Position numbers and translations under genes: made by a program. This document shows, piece after piece, positions 10,549-23,900 of a stretch of DNA of 64,000 nucleotides (position 1 is the stretch's first letter; every line of letters begins with the position of its first letter). The notes beneath the pieces were generated by a model. The model had not been told where the DNA came from. It searched no databases and saw only the letters and a list, made by a program, of their open reading frames with translations. Source of the stretch: Acanthaster planci (taxonomy: Eukaryota; Echinodermata; Asteroidea; Valvatida; Acanthasteridae); NCBI RefSeq assembly GCF_001949145.1, contig NW_019091365.1:1-64000 (forward strand), in the 5' to 3' direction.

Positions 10549-12457
10549 TGTACACAGGCTCCCAAGTTGGTGGCAGGATATGAAACTCTCTCCAAAACAA
10601 ATTGCAATTGTTATGCTACCTGTTTCCAGAGCTAATCAGTTTCAGTGTCGCAAACCCAACAGTTTTTATTTGGGGGGAGAGAATTTTTGGAAATATGTCA
10701 GTGGCAATTTGAATATGGTGCAAAAAAGGTTTAACTGACACATTTATGCTCACAAGTAGTACCCTTAAAGATGGTGTTCATTTCATTTGTCACACCATCC
10801 AACCGCTTTTGCTTTCACAACAATTACATGTATGTATGTACATTCAAACTCAAGCCATATTTTAAAAGTGCACAAAAAATGATTACCTTTAGCCACCCTG
10901 TATTTAGATGTCATGTAATTGGAAGCAGAACTATAAATTCTTGGCATAGTCTCAAACTTGCCTGTAATATGTATACTGGTAAACTACGGGTACCAGGATG
11001 TATAGAGAACATGTTGTCCCCCAGCAGATGTCTGTGCCCCCAGCCCTCCTCTCCCTGCAGCCTATGGGTACATACTGCACATGTATGGGTATATAGTTAG
11101 TTTCCTTTCACTGCCCCAGGAATAAGTGTGCACCCCTTCCCTTTGTTCTACCCACCTCTGAAATCATACCATAGTTGTGCTACTTATCGTTGTAGCTGCA
11201 GGCATTATCTTGCCTTCCTTGCACTTATTGATACATGTTATGCAGTATCATACTTGTACATGTATGACTGCTGTAGAAAATTAGACTGGAAGATAATTTT
11301 TTTTGCAACAGCTGGTTACAAAGGTGCTTTGTCGCCTGTGGTTGTTTCTCCAAAATCTTTTCCAATGATGTACATGTATATGTATGTATGTATGTTTATT
11401 TTATCTGGTTTTCTTAGGGAAGGGGAACTAATTTTTGAATATGTATTTTGTAGGATTTATACTGTACCATTACACATTTGATCTAAATTGTTACATTGGA
11501 GTAGACTTTTATCTCCATGGTCATCACATTTGATAAGGATTATCTGTTTAATGTGCCAGTCCTGTGGATATATATCCCTGCTGGATTGATGGAATGATAA
11601 GATCTACTAGTGACTGTAACAGAATACATGTACATGTAGGACCAGTCACAATTGGAAGGTTAACCTTTTTCTTTTTTTCATACTTTATAGTACCTGATAA
11701 ATTTTATGAATTCCATTTTGCACCGATGCGTAATTAGCTCAGCATTCCGTGAACCCTTACCCTCTGAGAAACTGTTTCCATCCACAAGTGAGGATTTGGA
11801 GAAATTTGGAGGATTCAGAAACCTACCTGTACATGTACCGGTAGGTAGAGCCCGCTCACCATTACTTCACATTGCGCTCAATGTTCTTTCGCAGTAAAGT
11901 AATACTGTGCGCAAAGATTTTTTTTCTATGTGGATAATTTTGAAGGATGCAGGAAGGTTTCGTCCTTCCAAATGCTAGTGAATTCTCTGAGTTTAAATAC
12001 ACGTACATGACGTATATGTACACGTACTATTGAAGTGGGCAACCATACGTACATACTTTATGTACAAAGATTGTGATACCACATTTTGTAAAATTATGGT
12101 GCACGACCATACATGTATATGGTTTATTGTGTCTGTATATTAAAATGATCATCATTCCGGGACAAATGTCAATAACTAGAGGTACAGTGTAATACATGTA
12201 CATGTACACAGTGTCCGTGCATTTTTTGTAAATTTACACACTGACACAGTTGTTGTGCTTTATGATCACCAGTATTCAGGTATTAAAAAATGAGAGAGAA
12301 ACTCCCTATAATAATTTTCACGCAATTCAATGTGCTTCATCTAATGCGTATGGGATACAACAGGAAACCCTGTATGGACACTCATTTGTCACCACAGTGT
12401 ACATGTGTGCAGTTGGCATGCTGGTTTACACAGTCTAGGGTGCCGTGATAACACTTT

Positions 12458-12470
12458 GTTAATGATTAAC
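12458..12470. promoter_or_regulatory. Exact HNF1 palindrome
   Basis: GTTAATGATTAAC matches the HNF1 consensus GTTAATNATTAAC at every defined base. HNF1 is a known direct regulator of vertebrate HNF4A. The site is about 21 kb upstream of the first HNF4 exon found here, with no intervening coding gene recognised. That it regulates HNF4 is inference. Confidence 0.5.
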
Positions 12471-15400
12471 CGCTAAGCTATGGGATTTTCAATGGCCAAA
12501 AGCTGGATTCAGAAGCGCCATGTCAATATAACTGGTAGTGCTTGGTCAAACCAGAGTCTTATTATGTGCTGTGTACACTCTGGATTTATCAAGGATAAGT
12601 ATCAGAAATTAATGAACGCAATTAAGGATGGTCAGTGTTTTTGAAAATAAATGTAAACTGAGATCCATCTTTAACAAAACAAGCCACAGATCTTAGGATT
12701 TACATGTAACACATTACTGGCCATTACAAAGCAGAACCAGCCAACTCTCCATCCGTGTTGTAAGGGGCCATCCATTTTTCCCCCTGATTTGCATTCATGA
12801 AGGCTCACAAGCAAATGAAGTGTACCCTTCTCTCTGTATGGACCCCTCTCCCGAACTTATAAACTGGAGAGGGAAAAAAAATGATTTTGGTGCTGGGTTG
12901 TCATTTGTAATATTTTGAAAGAGAGTATGTGGCCCCACACCCCCTTCCACTTTAGTGTAAGGTTTGTACATTTTTGAAAACGATGAAGAAAAACAAAATT
13001 AATGACCCCAAATGGTCCTACCCTTCATGCTGTTAAACCGTGTAACATGCATTGAATAGGAAAGCAGATATCATTCCGATAATGCATGTTAAAAGGGAAC
13101 AGGTGAAAAAAGAGCGTGAGATTCGTCATCTGGTCCGAAATGTGAAAGTGTCACTTTTCATTACTGCACTTATGCATGTTACATTTACCTTAGTACGTGT
13201 TGAGGTTTAATCTTAAATGCTTAATTGCGAGTTACAGAATCGGAAAAAATTATCCATTTACAACAGAAAACCTCTTGCATCACATGCATTGAATACAGTG
13301 CATATACAAAACCAAGTGTTGTACAGTACATTTTGCACACCACTGTATCAGTGCCAGGAATTGTTATCGCATGGGCCAGAAAGGGTGACTTTCATAATTG
13401 AAGGGTTTATTTCCAAAATGAGATATATTCATTTGAAAAAAAACATGCAATTTTTCCACAATTATGAAAAATTGAAGAGCTTTAGCAGTGTACCATGCAT
13501 CCCTAAACTTCTTGTTCACTATTTTGACTCATTAAAGTTGTGTTTTGCTGTCTAAAACCTGAAGAAAGTGACCGCAGGCAATTGGGAGAGGGTAAGATTC
13601 CAAAAGATACCAAAAATGGCATACCATTGTGGAAATAAACTCTTTGTATATTTTCAAAAATTTCCCAGCGTAATTGGTTAGTTATGATTTTTGTATCCAA
13701 GTACATGTATTACTGTACATGTATGTGTATAAATACATGTATGTCGTATATGTTACATTGTTTGCATGTTTGTCTTGAAATGGTCCCCTGTGGCTATACA
13801 TTCATGATAATTTTTGATTGCATTAAAAACTTCCCCACCATCTACCGGTAAATTTAAGAATTCTGTGAGCTGCTCAGTCCTTTTTTGCATTGTAAAACCC
13901 AAACCACACAAAGCATATATCTCACCCCAAAATCTTGAACAAATATGATATCCATTAATTTTTTCCAGGGCTCTGTGATGGCCAACTGCCTAATATCTTT
14001 TGCCAGTCGTAACCACGTTTTTCAAGTGTTCTTAATCTCTGCTTTGATGAAGTGTGTTAGCAACAATCGTCTGAAGTGAAGTGTGCCATTTTTCAGGCAA
14101 CGTTTTTGTGGCTGTGGCTTATTATGTAGTCTAGCGCCCTCATTCTTCAGTTGCAGTACAGTCTCAGTAGTGTCTGTAGTTGCCCACATTAAAGCTCATG
14201 TTGATGTTGAAATCAATTAGGATTTCAGATTTGTTGAAGATTACCTGGACTAAACACACAAAGAGAAATATTGTTTTCCATTTTTTAAAAACTTTCAGTT
14301 GTAAATACCAGTACGTTATGTCTGAGTTTGTAAATGTACCGGGCAGGAAACATTGGTGGAGATAATCCCACTGGAATGTGAAGAACAGTGCCAATTTGAA
14401 AAAGGCACCTGTCGTAATTGCTTTCAGTAATACAGTTCACATCCATACATGTGTGCACATGTTGTTTGTCTCGTAAGGGGGAATAGAACCTAGCACTGCT
14501 GAAATGAGAGCCCTGCTTAATATAACAAAATCCAACAGCAAAATTTGTGGTGCAACAGGACTCACCATGGAGCAGTCCTCTTTGGCAAGTCTCTGAGGTG
14601 TCAAAAAAAATTGTGGTGCATTTTGGGCATACATCATATGAACTACAGACAAGTTCTGAAGTTAAATTGTGTTGCCTGCCAGTGGTGTGCAGGTGTACAT
14701 GTATGTGGCAGTTTTAACCAATTTGGTTCCAGTACATGTGTGAGGTTGGGATAAGATAAAGATAGCTGCCACTGCTCATTATTTGGCCACTCAGTCATCT
14801 AGAAATTGTTTCAGGTGCAATTTTATCCTCACTTCAATTCAAGGCCTGAGGTGCAGCAACATCTAGCGAATGCTTGAAACTGCATGTCATGTGATACATT
14901 TTGGAAACTTGTGTCCATATTACCGATATGCTACACACGTACATGTATTTACCAGAGTCTTCCCATCTTTGCTGGTGATTGTATGGTTGTAAGCAGAAAA
15001 AGTGTGCTTGAAGTTGAGCTTGATCAATACATGTACATGTAGTTGTACAGTACTGTTAAGTGGTTGAAGTGGATTAGGGCGGATTAGGCCAGAGATGAAA
15101 AGGAATCAGATTTCTGAGCAATGTTTGCTGACCCATTCATAGGGACTGTAATCCATCCACAAAGAAAGCCGGCCATTGTGGTTGGTCTTTCCATGGGAGA
15201 TAAATGGCCTGTGGTACTGGTGTCAGGAAGGGGCTAGCATGGCTAAAAGGGACTAAAATATTTGGCAATGCACATGAAATTTTTAGTACAAGGTATATGT
15301 AATCACCTGTTAAAAAACATTTTGTAAAGGGCTTGCATTTCACATTTTCTTACAGTGGTTCCTTGCCATGTCTAAGGAACTACCAGACAAATGGGCTCTA

Positions 15401-15676
15401 TATGTTTTGTTTTTTTCCATAGAAAATGTATAAAATGTAAAATAGAGAATGTGTCTTTGCGTACATGTACACGTGTGCTGTGTGTGAAAACAAGTAAAAA
15501 CTGCCATAGACAATAATGTAAAATACCCTAAAAAAATAATCAGGAAAATTGCAACTTTCTCAAGTGTTTCAGGCAAACATCAAATGTAAGCTTAGTTCAT
15601 CTTATTTTTCATTTCAACTTTAGGAAATGTCCCTCCAAAGATTATCCTTTACAGCTGTCATAACCTGTCCTGAGGC

Positions 15677-16010
15677 CAGAGCTGTAAGCAAGTCAGTCAC
15701 AAGTCACCACAAGTCGGTCACAAGTCATCATAAGGCAGTAACAGTTCACCACAAGGCAGTCACAAGTCACCAAATATCAGGAACAAGTTAGTCACAAGTC
15801 ACAAGGCAGTCACAAGTCACCAAAGGGCAGTCACAAGTCATTGGTCCTTAGTCAAATCTAAAGCTGTTTAAATGCACTATACCAAGGCATTCCTTTGTCA
15901 TTGTTCATCTCTTCAGTCCTGATCTGATTTGTGAACTGACTTGTGAATTGACTTGTGGACTGCCTTATGATTGACTTGTGACTGACTTGATCCCAACACC
16001 ATAAATACTG
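15677..16010. mobile_element. hAT-like miniature element with CACAAGTC subterminal repeats, copy 1
   Basis: It is flanked by identical 8-bp duplications CCTGAGGC (15669-15676 and 16011-16018) and has CAG...CTG ends. The left half carries about ten CACAAGTC or CACAAGGC motifs in direct orientation. The right half carries the same motif inverted (GACTTGTG). Such subterminal repeat arrays are known transposase-binding sites in hAT elements. With no coding capacity at 334 bp, it must have been moved by another element's transposase. Copies 2 and 3 are at 36302 and 60351. Confidence 0.8.
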
Positions 16011-16018
16011 CCTGAGGC

Positions 16019-17654
16019 CAGTCGCCACAAAATAGGACTCAGTTTCATCCAAGTGTCATGGAACACATTACACATGCTTGTTGTCTGTAATTTCCCTATA
16101 GTTGAGACAGTGTACACACTTGTGAAATAATTAGGGAGTCCACTCCATCAAAGTGATCTGCAATCGTGATCTGTTGCTAGCTCTGTTTAATTCCCGAAAC
16201 TGACTCTCAAAAGCTCTTATCCACGCATGCGTGTGTGACTATTACAGTGAATACCGACATATACACGTACATACATCATATTGTCCTATTCACCGCTTTC
16301 GCCCATGCCTTGTACAAACCACAGAGTTTGCTGGCAACAAAACCTTTGAACAGCAGAGAATTTGAGGGTGTGCAATTCATGATTTTACTGGCATAGACTT
16401 TTTCTTGCCTTAACCAGCCTACAGCTAGCCTTCATAAGAGTCAACCTGCAAACTTTATTTCCCTGACCCCTTTTCCCCTCCTTCAGCTTACAAACAGACA
16501 AAGGAAGACATGAGCTTATATTATACTGGTTCAACCCACCAAATGGTGATGGTGCATCTAGGCACATTATACATGTTATACTGTTCAAAATGATGCCCAA
16601 GATGGAAAGCCCTTATACTGGTATGCAGTACTGTAACTTGTGAGTCACAGTGCATCTTGCCCAAGATTCTCCCTCCCCAAACACAGTATGGGTGGCTTGG
16701 AAGTGGTAAACCTGTGTCCCAACTTTGTGTGGTGTGAGACTTCCTGTTAATAAGGTGTTTGTTAAGACAAGATCAAAGGAGGAATGTTTACTGAAGAGTG
16801 TTTGCCTTCAACCACAGAGGGAAAAAACCTGCATTGTACCAGAATGACATAGAGCATGCTTACATGCACATTCATTGTACATACCACTGCAGAATGTTAA
16901 GTTCATTTCTGGATGTGGTGGTTGCAGTTTTTGAATGGGACTTGAAAATCAGTTTGTTTGGCTTAACACTGTGTTTGTTTCATGGAGGGAATATGAGTGT
17001 ATTTTTTGCTTCTGTAACTTGCTTAATTTTGGCACAACTTTCTATTTCCACATGTACATTGAAACAGTGCAGAGTATAGTCTTTTCAACTTGTTTCATTA
17101 TCAAACCCATAAAAAATAGCCAGTTTGCATAATTGTCCTGGACTCTTCCTGTATGCGCAATCCCGAATGGTTTTAACTGAAATGTACGATTTTTGCATTA
17201 ATAAATTGGTAGTATTTCAAAGGATACAAATACTGGAAAACAGGCATAGATGCTCTATGAAATATTGGATGTTAGCAGCTAGTTTAATTTTTCCCCCACA
17301 CAGGGTTTTATCAAGGATTGAAATGCATGTACGGTATCTGCCTGTCCCTTTCTAGCCAAGCTTAAAAAACTGACCGTCCTCTCCCAGGAAAATTTTCAGG
17401 AAAATTTCAAACTGACACCCATTGGTGCTATCTAAGACCATATACCACTGTAGCCAGTAGCTGTGACTGGAAGGAAATGTGAAGACTTGTTGGCCAGTGA
17501 TAAAGAGTATGGTGTGGGGGAACAATTAATGTGTTCATTTTGTTTCACAGGCAAAATCTACCTAATTTTGTCGTTAGGACACTTGAGCAGGTGGTCAAAT
17601 GAGACATTGTCAACATGTGTGTTGCCATCCTGCAGAAGATATTTTTTAAACCAG
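16019..17654. other. Unassigned DNA
   Basis: No exon, RNA gene or transposon end was recognised. It is AT-rich with weak, domainless open frames. Confidence 0.5.
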
Positions 17655-17662
17655 ATCACCCC

Positions 17663-17896
17663 TAGTGGTGTATCCAGCGGGGGAGGGACAACTTGCCTCT
17701 TCCCCTCCCCCCCAAGATTTTTTTTCTGAGATTACTTCATAGGTGAGTAGAAAAGAAACTAATGGATTTACTTATTTATCATATAAATAGGTTTTATTTT
17801 TTCTCCCCCATCATTATGTTGAATGAGCCCAAAATGCATTTGCTTTTGAATTTGTCAAACCCCCCCCCCGACATCAAAATGTTGGATATGCCACTG
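17663..17896. mobile_element. hAT miniature element with intact 8-bp target duplication
   Basis: The left end is TAGTGGTGTATCCAGCGGGG. The right end in reverse complement is CAGTGGCATATCCAAC. It is bounded by perfect duplications ATCACCCC at 17655-17662 and 17897-17904. It is 234 bp, non-coding, with C-runs and T-runs inside. The termini match the widespread CAGTGGCG(T/G)ATCC hAT group. Confidence 0.85.
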
Positions 17897-17904
17897 ATCA
17901 CCCC

Positions 17905-20900
17905 TGGAGGTGTTTTCAAACCATTGTTGTGAATTACATGTGTGATGGTTATAAAAAAAGACACTCCATTTGTTTTGGTACAACCTTATTTGCCTTGAAC
18001 AAATTTACAATTGTCATTCATATTCAAATTAGACTAGCGCCACCAACGTGGCTAGGCGCAAGCTCAGTCTTCATTTTCTGGAGATGTCCTATTAAAAGCA
18101 TTTCTCCCGTCTCTGGTTTTTTTTTTTCAGTTGGAAGCAGTACATAAATAATTGCTGAGAACAATCCTTTTATTTGAGAGTGCCACATATGTATTTCTGG
18201 TAATAAAATCAAGGAGTCTCAAATATCTCACAATTAAATAGTGGTGCTGTAGTTTAAAAAAAAGAGATACCAGGTACTTGCACTTGTATGTAGGGGCCAG
18301 CAAGCCACATGTTGACCTAGGTGGGATTCGAACCCAGGCCACAAGTACATCGTACAGTAGAAGATCAGGAGAAAGTGCTGCTGTAGCAACCTGACTTCAC
18401 AGGAGTTGGTTGCTTTGTACGTGTAAGTCTTTTTGTAAAGCCTCACCAGATAGAGGTTTACACAACGTCAAGAAATGGAGACCAATTAATTAAGATGTGC
18501 AGATGTGGACAGAGCTGTACACATTTTGGGTTGAGCCTGACATTGAGCAAACATACTGCAAGGATGAGCGCTGGACAAGTGTCTCTTTCATACAAGCCTT
18601 CTTGACCCTGCACACCCTCCTTGTCACGTCTTGTTCCACCCTTCCCCACCAAATCTGGATCAAAACCTCTCCACTGTCCACTTCAGGGATTCACAACACC
18701 AGCGGCTGGTCATTCTCCCGCCGTTATCCAGTAACCATCCGAGTACCGTCTTGCGTATGGCACTGTTCTATGGGGGCCCAGGACCCTTACACACCCACAC
18801 TGTACTACAGGCCATATATATTAACATACATTGACATAAATTGTATTATCAATTGGCCCACTCCAGACTAATAACAATTTTGATAATGGCCCGTGGTGAG
18901 GAAGTACACGGTGTGTACACTGTGATTAATTGCCTTGCGATAGTCAGAATAGTGCCCCAGAGTAGTACTCCGCACTGGCCCCATCGTGTTGACAAAACCA
19001 ATGCAATGTCTATAATGAGGGCTCCCGAACCCCCCTTGCCATGTGCACAACAGGCAAAAGAAAAAAACCAAAAAAGGCATTTACCGGTTATTTGGAGGGT
19101 TAAAAGTGCACTGGGGCATTTCTGCGAGATTGTGCATGCGTTTTTATTTGGAGGGGGATCCGTGTACAGTGGAGAGTCATAAGCCACTAACGGGAGCTGT
19201 GGCCACAGTTGGGTAGCCCATGCGAGCAAGTCAGTGGCACCGTAGGCCATTTACCCCATCATAAGCAGCGTAACATCTGCCTGTAGCCTACTGTTTGGCC
19301 GAGCCGAGTGCTGCTGTGGCTTGCCGTGTCAGCAGAGCGAGGCTCGCTTCTTCCTCTGGAACAGTTCCTCCCGGATCTGCCAGCAGATGCAAGTGCCTTG
19401 CGATTTACGGCACACATGCGAGATTCTTGCGTTTTCAGTCCTGTTGCACTCTGATCGCGTTGTAAAGAGGTATGCAGTTTCATAGGCATGCGTCGGAGGC
19501 TCCGTACCACATCCCACACGGTGAGAAGCTTCTTTTTGTTATTGGGTTGTTTTTTTTCAAACTAATTAAAGTCTTACAATAACTGGTTCATTGTAGAATG
19601 TTCCCCAAATACTTTGTGAATTGAAGTTTAGGAATTTGTAAATAACAATAACATTGAAAAATAATACAGTGGCAAATTTCGCCAAGAATTTCAAGCTAGG
19701 GATGGAACAGATATTAAGGTACTCCTTTGTAAAGATCTCTCGGAACTCAAAGGAGTAATTCATTCAGGCAGAAATCAGTGGCAACTGAAGTGATTAATCT
19801 TTGACCTGTCTGTAGCAGCCAGTCGATATATGAAGTACATGTAGGCCATGCCACTCTCTTATAAGATAACTGTTGCCCAGTCTAGGCGGGTTATAGATTC
19901 TCTGTGTGTCCAGTAAAAAAAATGTTTCATGAAACCTACATTACAGTGTATGGATGAACCGATATTCCCCCATACATGTACATGTACTTTTACTGCCTGC
20001 AATACATGCACCTTGATTGCACTTTGTTGACAGTTAACTTGTACACCTGTAATGTAGAGGAAGTTCTGCATTTAAATTTTCAGCCGGTCACACTGTTGGT
20101 CAATTTGCACAAGAATGGACAGAGTTGACCTGCTGAGATATTTACATTTAGACACCGGTAGCTACGTGTACCGTAGCTGTTAAATACATGTACATGTAGC
20201 TCCCTTACACTTTTTTTAAGCATTTTGAATGGATATTCAGTGTTTGAATCAAACCCAAAGCTAACTAGTGGTGACTCATGAACACGCTCAAACTTGGGGG
20301 GATGATCAGGCAGTCCAGGATTTTTTTTGAGTATTCAAGACATTTAAAGCCAGTTTTAGTAGCCAAGTTTACAGTGTACATGAATTGTGGATTACGTCAA
20401 ATGACATGCCATTACATTTCCAGCTTCTCCTCCTAAATCTCTTTTTCTTTGTCCATTCTGGCAAGGAGGAGTGTCCAACGTGTGTTTGTCATGGGAGGAT
20501 GGGGGAGGAGCAGAAAGTGTAAATGCAAGAAATCCCCTTTGCCTTGGTTTTCCGGGCAGTTTGTAGCTTCATGCACTTGTCAGCGCGTTTTTCTTAGCAT
20601 GGACCCGGTCCGACAAACTTCAGTCAATCAGAGGGAAGTCGTCACCTTACAGCCATGTTTTGAGTATGAGGCTGGTAGCTACCCCTAACCTTTAAGATTT
20701 AGCATAAATCACATCAAAGTTTGTTGGATTTGCACGATTAGGGTTTTAGTAGATTCCCACACCCTGGAAATTCAGTAGGAAACCTGACCATTTTTCACCT
20801 GTCACATTCATTTTCATCAGCGTGAGGAGACCAGACTGTCACTTTAGAACAGAGATTCATTTGGTCTCTCTGCTAAATGCATATTGAAACAAAATACCAT

Positions 20901-23900
20901 GCAAATGTGCATGTAATTGCGTTGAGGTTGCTTTCAGGGGATCTAATTTTGACAGTTTTTGTGTTGTTTTTCTACTGTTGAACTCTTATCTGAGTCACAT
21001 GCTTCAGCAAACTTTGGTTTTCTGGTCCTAGTTTTTATTGTCATTTGCCTATTCATCACACTGCAGAGTGTTCATGATTTTAGCCTATTTATTAAGCAGT
21101 CTTTGCTGGAGGGTGTCAGGCTCCAATTGGTACCCCTTACATTATACCTGTCCACACTGTTTAGTCTGTGAGCATGCTTGGGGAAAGGAGCAATATTGCC
21201 CTCTGTAGGGGACACACATGGTCATGATGGTTGATGGAGGACCAGCAAGTCCGTCTGTTTTTTGGGAAGCAGGGGGTAATTTCACTCAGTTGTATGCTGT
21301 TGTGCAATGATTTGGTGCACAAGACTTTACACAACATGCTCAAAAGTACATTGTAAGTTTTCAGATACATGTAGCTTTCAGGAAATAATAATGGTATTCA
21401 GTGTTCTTGAGCTTGACCATTCTAGTGTGGGGTAAATTTTTGGATTGCAAAGCGTAGCGAGCAGAGTTCTCGTGGCTCATAGCTGGACTGGATTTGTGCC
21501 CTGTATTGATACCGCTGTTTGACTGGGCTTGAGCCAAGACTATTTACACCTGCACGCTGCCGCGGGCCGGAGGCGGCTACATTATATCCCATAATTTCAA
21601 ATATGGGTCTCATAAAATGCTAGCTGGATGCTCTCAACGCTCTCTAATGCTTGAAATATGATCGAATTGGTACATTTTCAGTTATATTTCAGCTCATTTT
21701 TTTTAAAATCTGTGCTGGGCAGCACAGCAAATTTGAACCCAAAAGACGAGTGGAAATTTGCAGTACCAGGTGGTGCCACCCGGCACTGTTCACTGTGGCT
21801 AGAACACTGATGGTACTCGAATACATGTAACTTTACCAACACATACAGTGTACATGTAGATATTTTATAATGGACCTTCCTATATCTACACTTCTACAAT
21901 TGTACTTATTTGTGTATACTCAGTAAGGTCCAGAAATCTGGATATAATGCCAAGGAAATGTAACACATGTATTTACATGTAATTGCCATAGTAAATGCAC
22001 AACCATATCACTCTCATTTTGCCAAAACTTTGTATTGGGGACCAAAGTTTGCAGCAAAATCTCCCTTTGGTTGGTTTTCAATTTCACCTTATTTCATTCA
22101 AAATGTACATTTGTTCAATTGATTGTAAAGAGGCTTGTATTTTCATGTGCTTAGTATACATGCATCATTATGTCGTGTTGTGATACATGGATTGTACATG
22201 TACATGTATCTGCTGGTGATTTTCGACACTTCGTGAGTTATTCTTTTACTTTTGTAGCAGACGATGTACATGTATCAGACGATTTTGAACACAAGATGTA
22301 AAATGAACTGACCCTGTACACTCTGGTAATGTGTGCATCTCCATGTACTCCAACAATCTGCCGCAATTCCCTCCTGCACACCCCTACTTATGAAAGTTTT
22401 GATAAAATAGCAGCGGTACCATCAACAATTTACGTTGGATTTTGTTGCCTTTAGGTGTCTTATTTTCAGAAGCCTTATTGAGGGCAAGGATTGACAGAAG
22501 TTACAGCTTGAGATTTCACCGTTCTCCAGTACTACATTCTCTTAGCTCCCCTCTGGATGGTCCAGGGACAGACTTTAGCAGTTTTCATTGGATTTTGCAT
22601 CTATATATGTATCTACATGTACATACATTTACTTGTACATGCAGCTGTTTTCTAATTGATGTACCGTTCAGCAATTCTGCCTTCACTTTCAAAATTTACA
22701 TACATTTTCTTTTCACAGTTACCCATCCCAAACATGCCAAAAATGGGACTGGGTTTTGATATCAACAGGTGGGTACATGTACCTGGGTACTATGCTACCG
22801 GTATCTGGCACAAGCCTACATGTATGTTTGTCCTGCATTGTTCTGGTTTTTTTTGTTTTGCAAGAAATTGTTTGAGATCTATAGTTTAAGAATTTTTCGC
22901 TATATTCTTCCACTCTGTAGAAGGGAAGCCTTTAGTTTCACAAAGTAGTTTTGATTAATCAGATAGAAAAAATGTTAGGGGATAATCAAAATGTTAATTA
23001 ATCAAGCAACTAAGTGATACATAGGGGCCTAATATCTGGGTACTCAATTCGGCCTTTGAGCATACTCAAAGGGTACAGTACCTCAGTTTCGGTTTGATCT
23101 TGGCTTCAGAATTCGACCAACGAGTCTTTCTCCCTCCCTCTTCCCCTAGACTGTAGGTACAGTACAGTATCCCCTCTCCTTGCAATGGTCCCCACCTGAT
23201 TAATGCCCGGCCATTTATCAGGCGGGCTTCCCCATGACTCTGTGTGAAGTGTTCCATCTCTCGTTGTTCTTCTTGGGGGAGGGCTGTGTGGGTCACAGTA
23301 TCGAGATGAAGGCCTCGCTCAGGTAGCCCCCCTCACCTCAATTTATCAAGAAAGGGTGCAGGCCTGTAGTGTGCAGAAATACAGCTTCATTGCGATAGGA
23401 AAAAAACGGTGCAACTTTGAACATGGGTTCTTCCTGATATGCAAAACGTTCGTTAGTCTTGTAGTTGAGGGTGGAATCACACCCCAATTTATCTTTTTGA
23501 CTTTCAAATTTATACATGTAGCATTTGAACTGATTTGGGGTCCAATTTTTCCCGTCCCTGTTCCATCTGGTATGTGATATTTTAATGTTCAGAGCTTATT
23601 GTTTAATTTCAAAGATTGAATAAATGCTGCAAATTGCCTGACAAACAAATAAAAATAGTTTAAAATCAATTTCAGTGACACATCCCTTGTCAAACATGTC
23701 GGATGGTATACATGTTACAGGGATGAAATTTCTCATCTTTTTAGCTTATTTCAGCTTTTTTCTTCTGGATTTCAGCTTTTTTTCCTCACGGACTGTGTAC
23801 AAAAGTATAGGAGATTTTAACAAGTTAGCTTCTTTATGCCTTTTTTCGGCTGTTTTCAGCTATTTTTATCATTGGTCAATCTCATCCCTGATGTCAAAGG

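Larger units (their letters stand above)
10503..15668. other. Gene-free DNA upstream of HNF4 (first part)
   Basis: No convincing exon. Frequent TACATGTA and ACATGTACATGT tracts (for example 11365-11395, 12188-12208, 13700-13745). Open frames of about 60-120 codons are scattered, lack domains and mostly overlap others. It contains the DR1 and HNF1 motifs listed separately. Confidence 0.5.

Noticed and set aside
15690-15985. CRISPR-like array of CACAAGTC repeats
   Set aside because: The repeats are too short and irregular, invert at the centre, and lie within an element bounded by an 8-bp target duplication in animal DNA.
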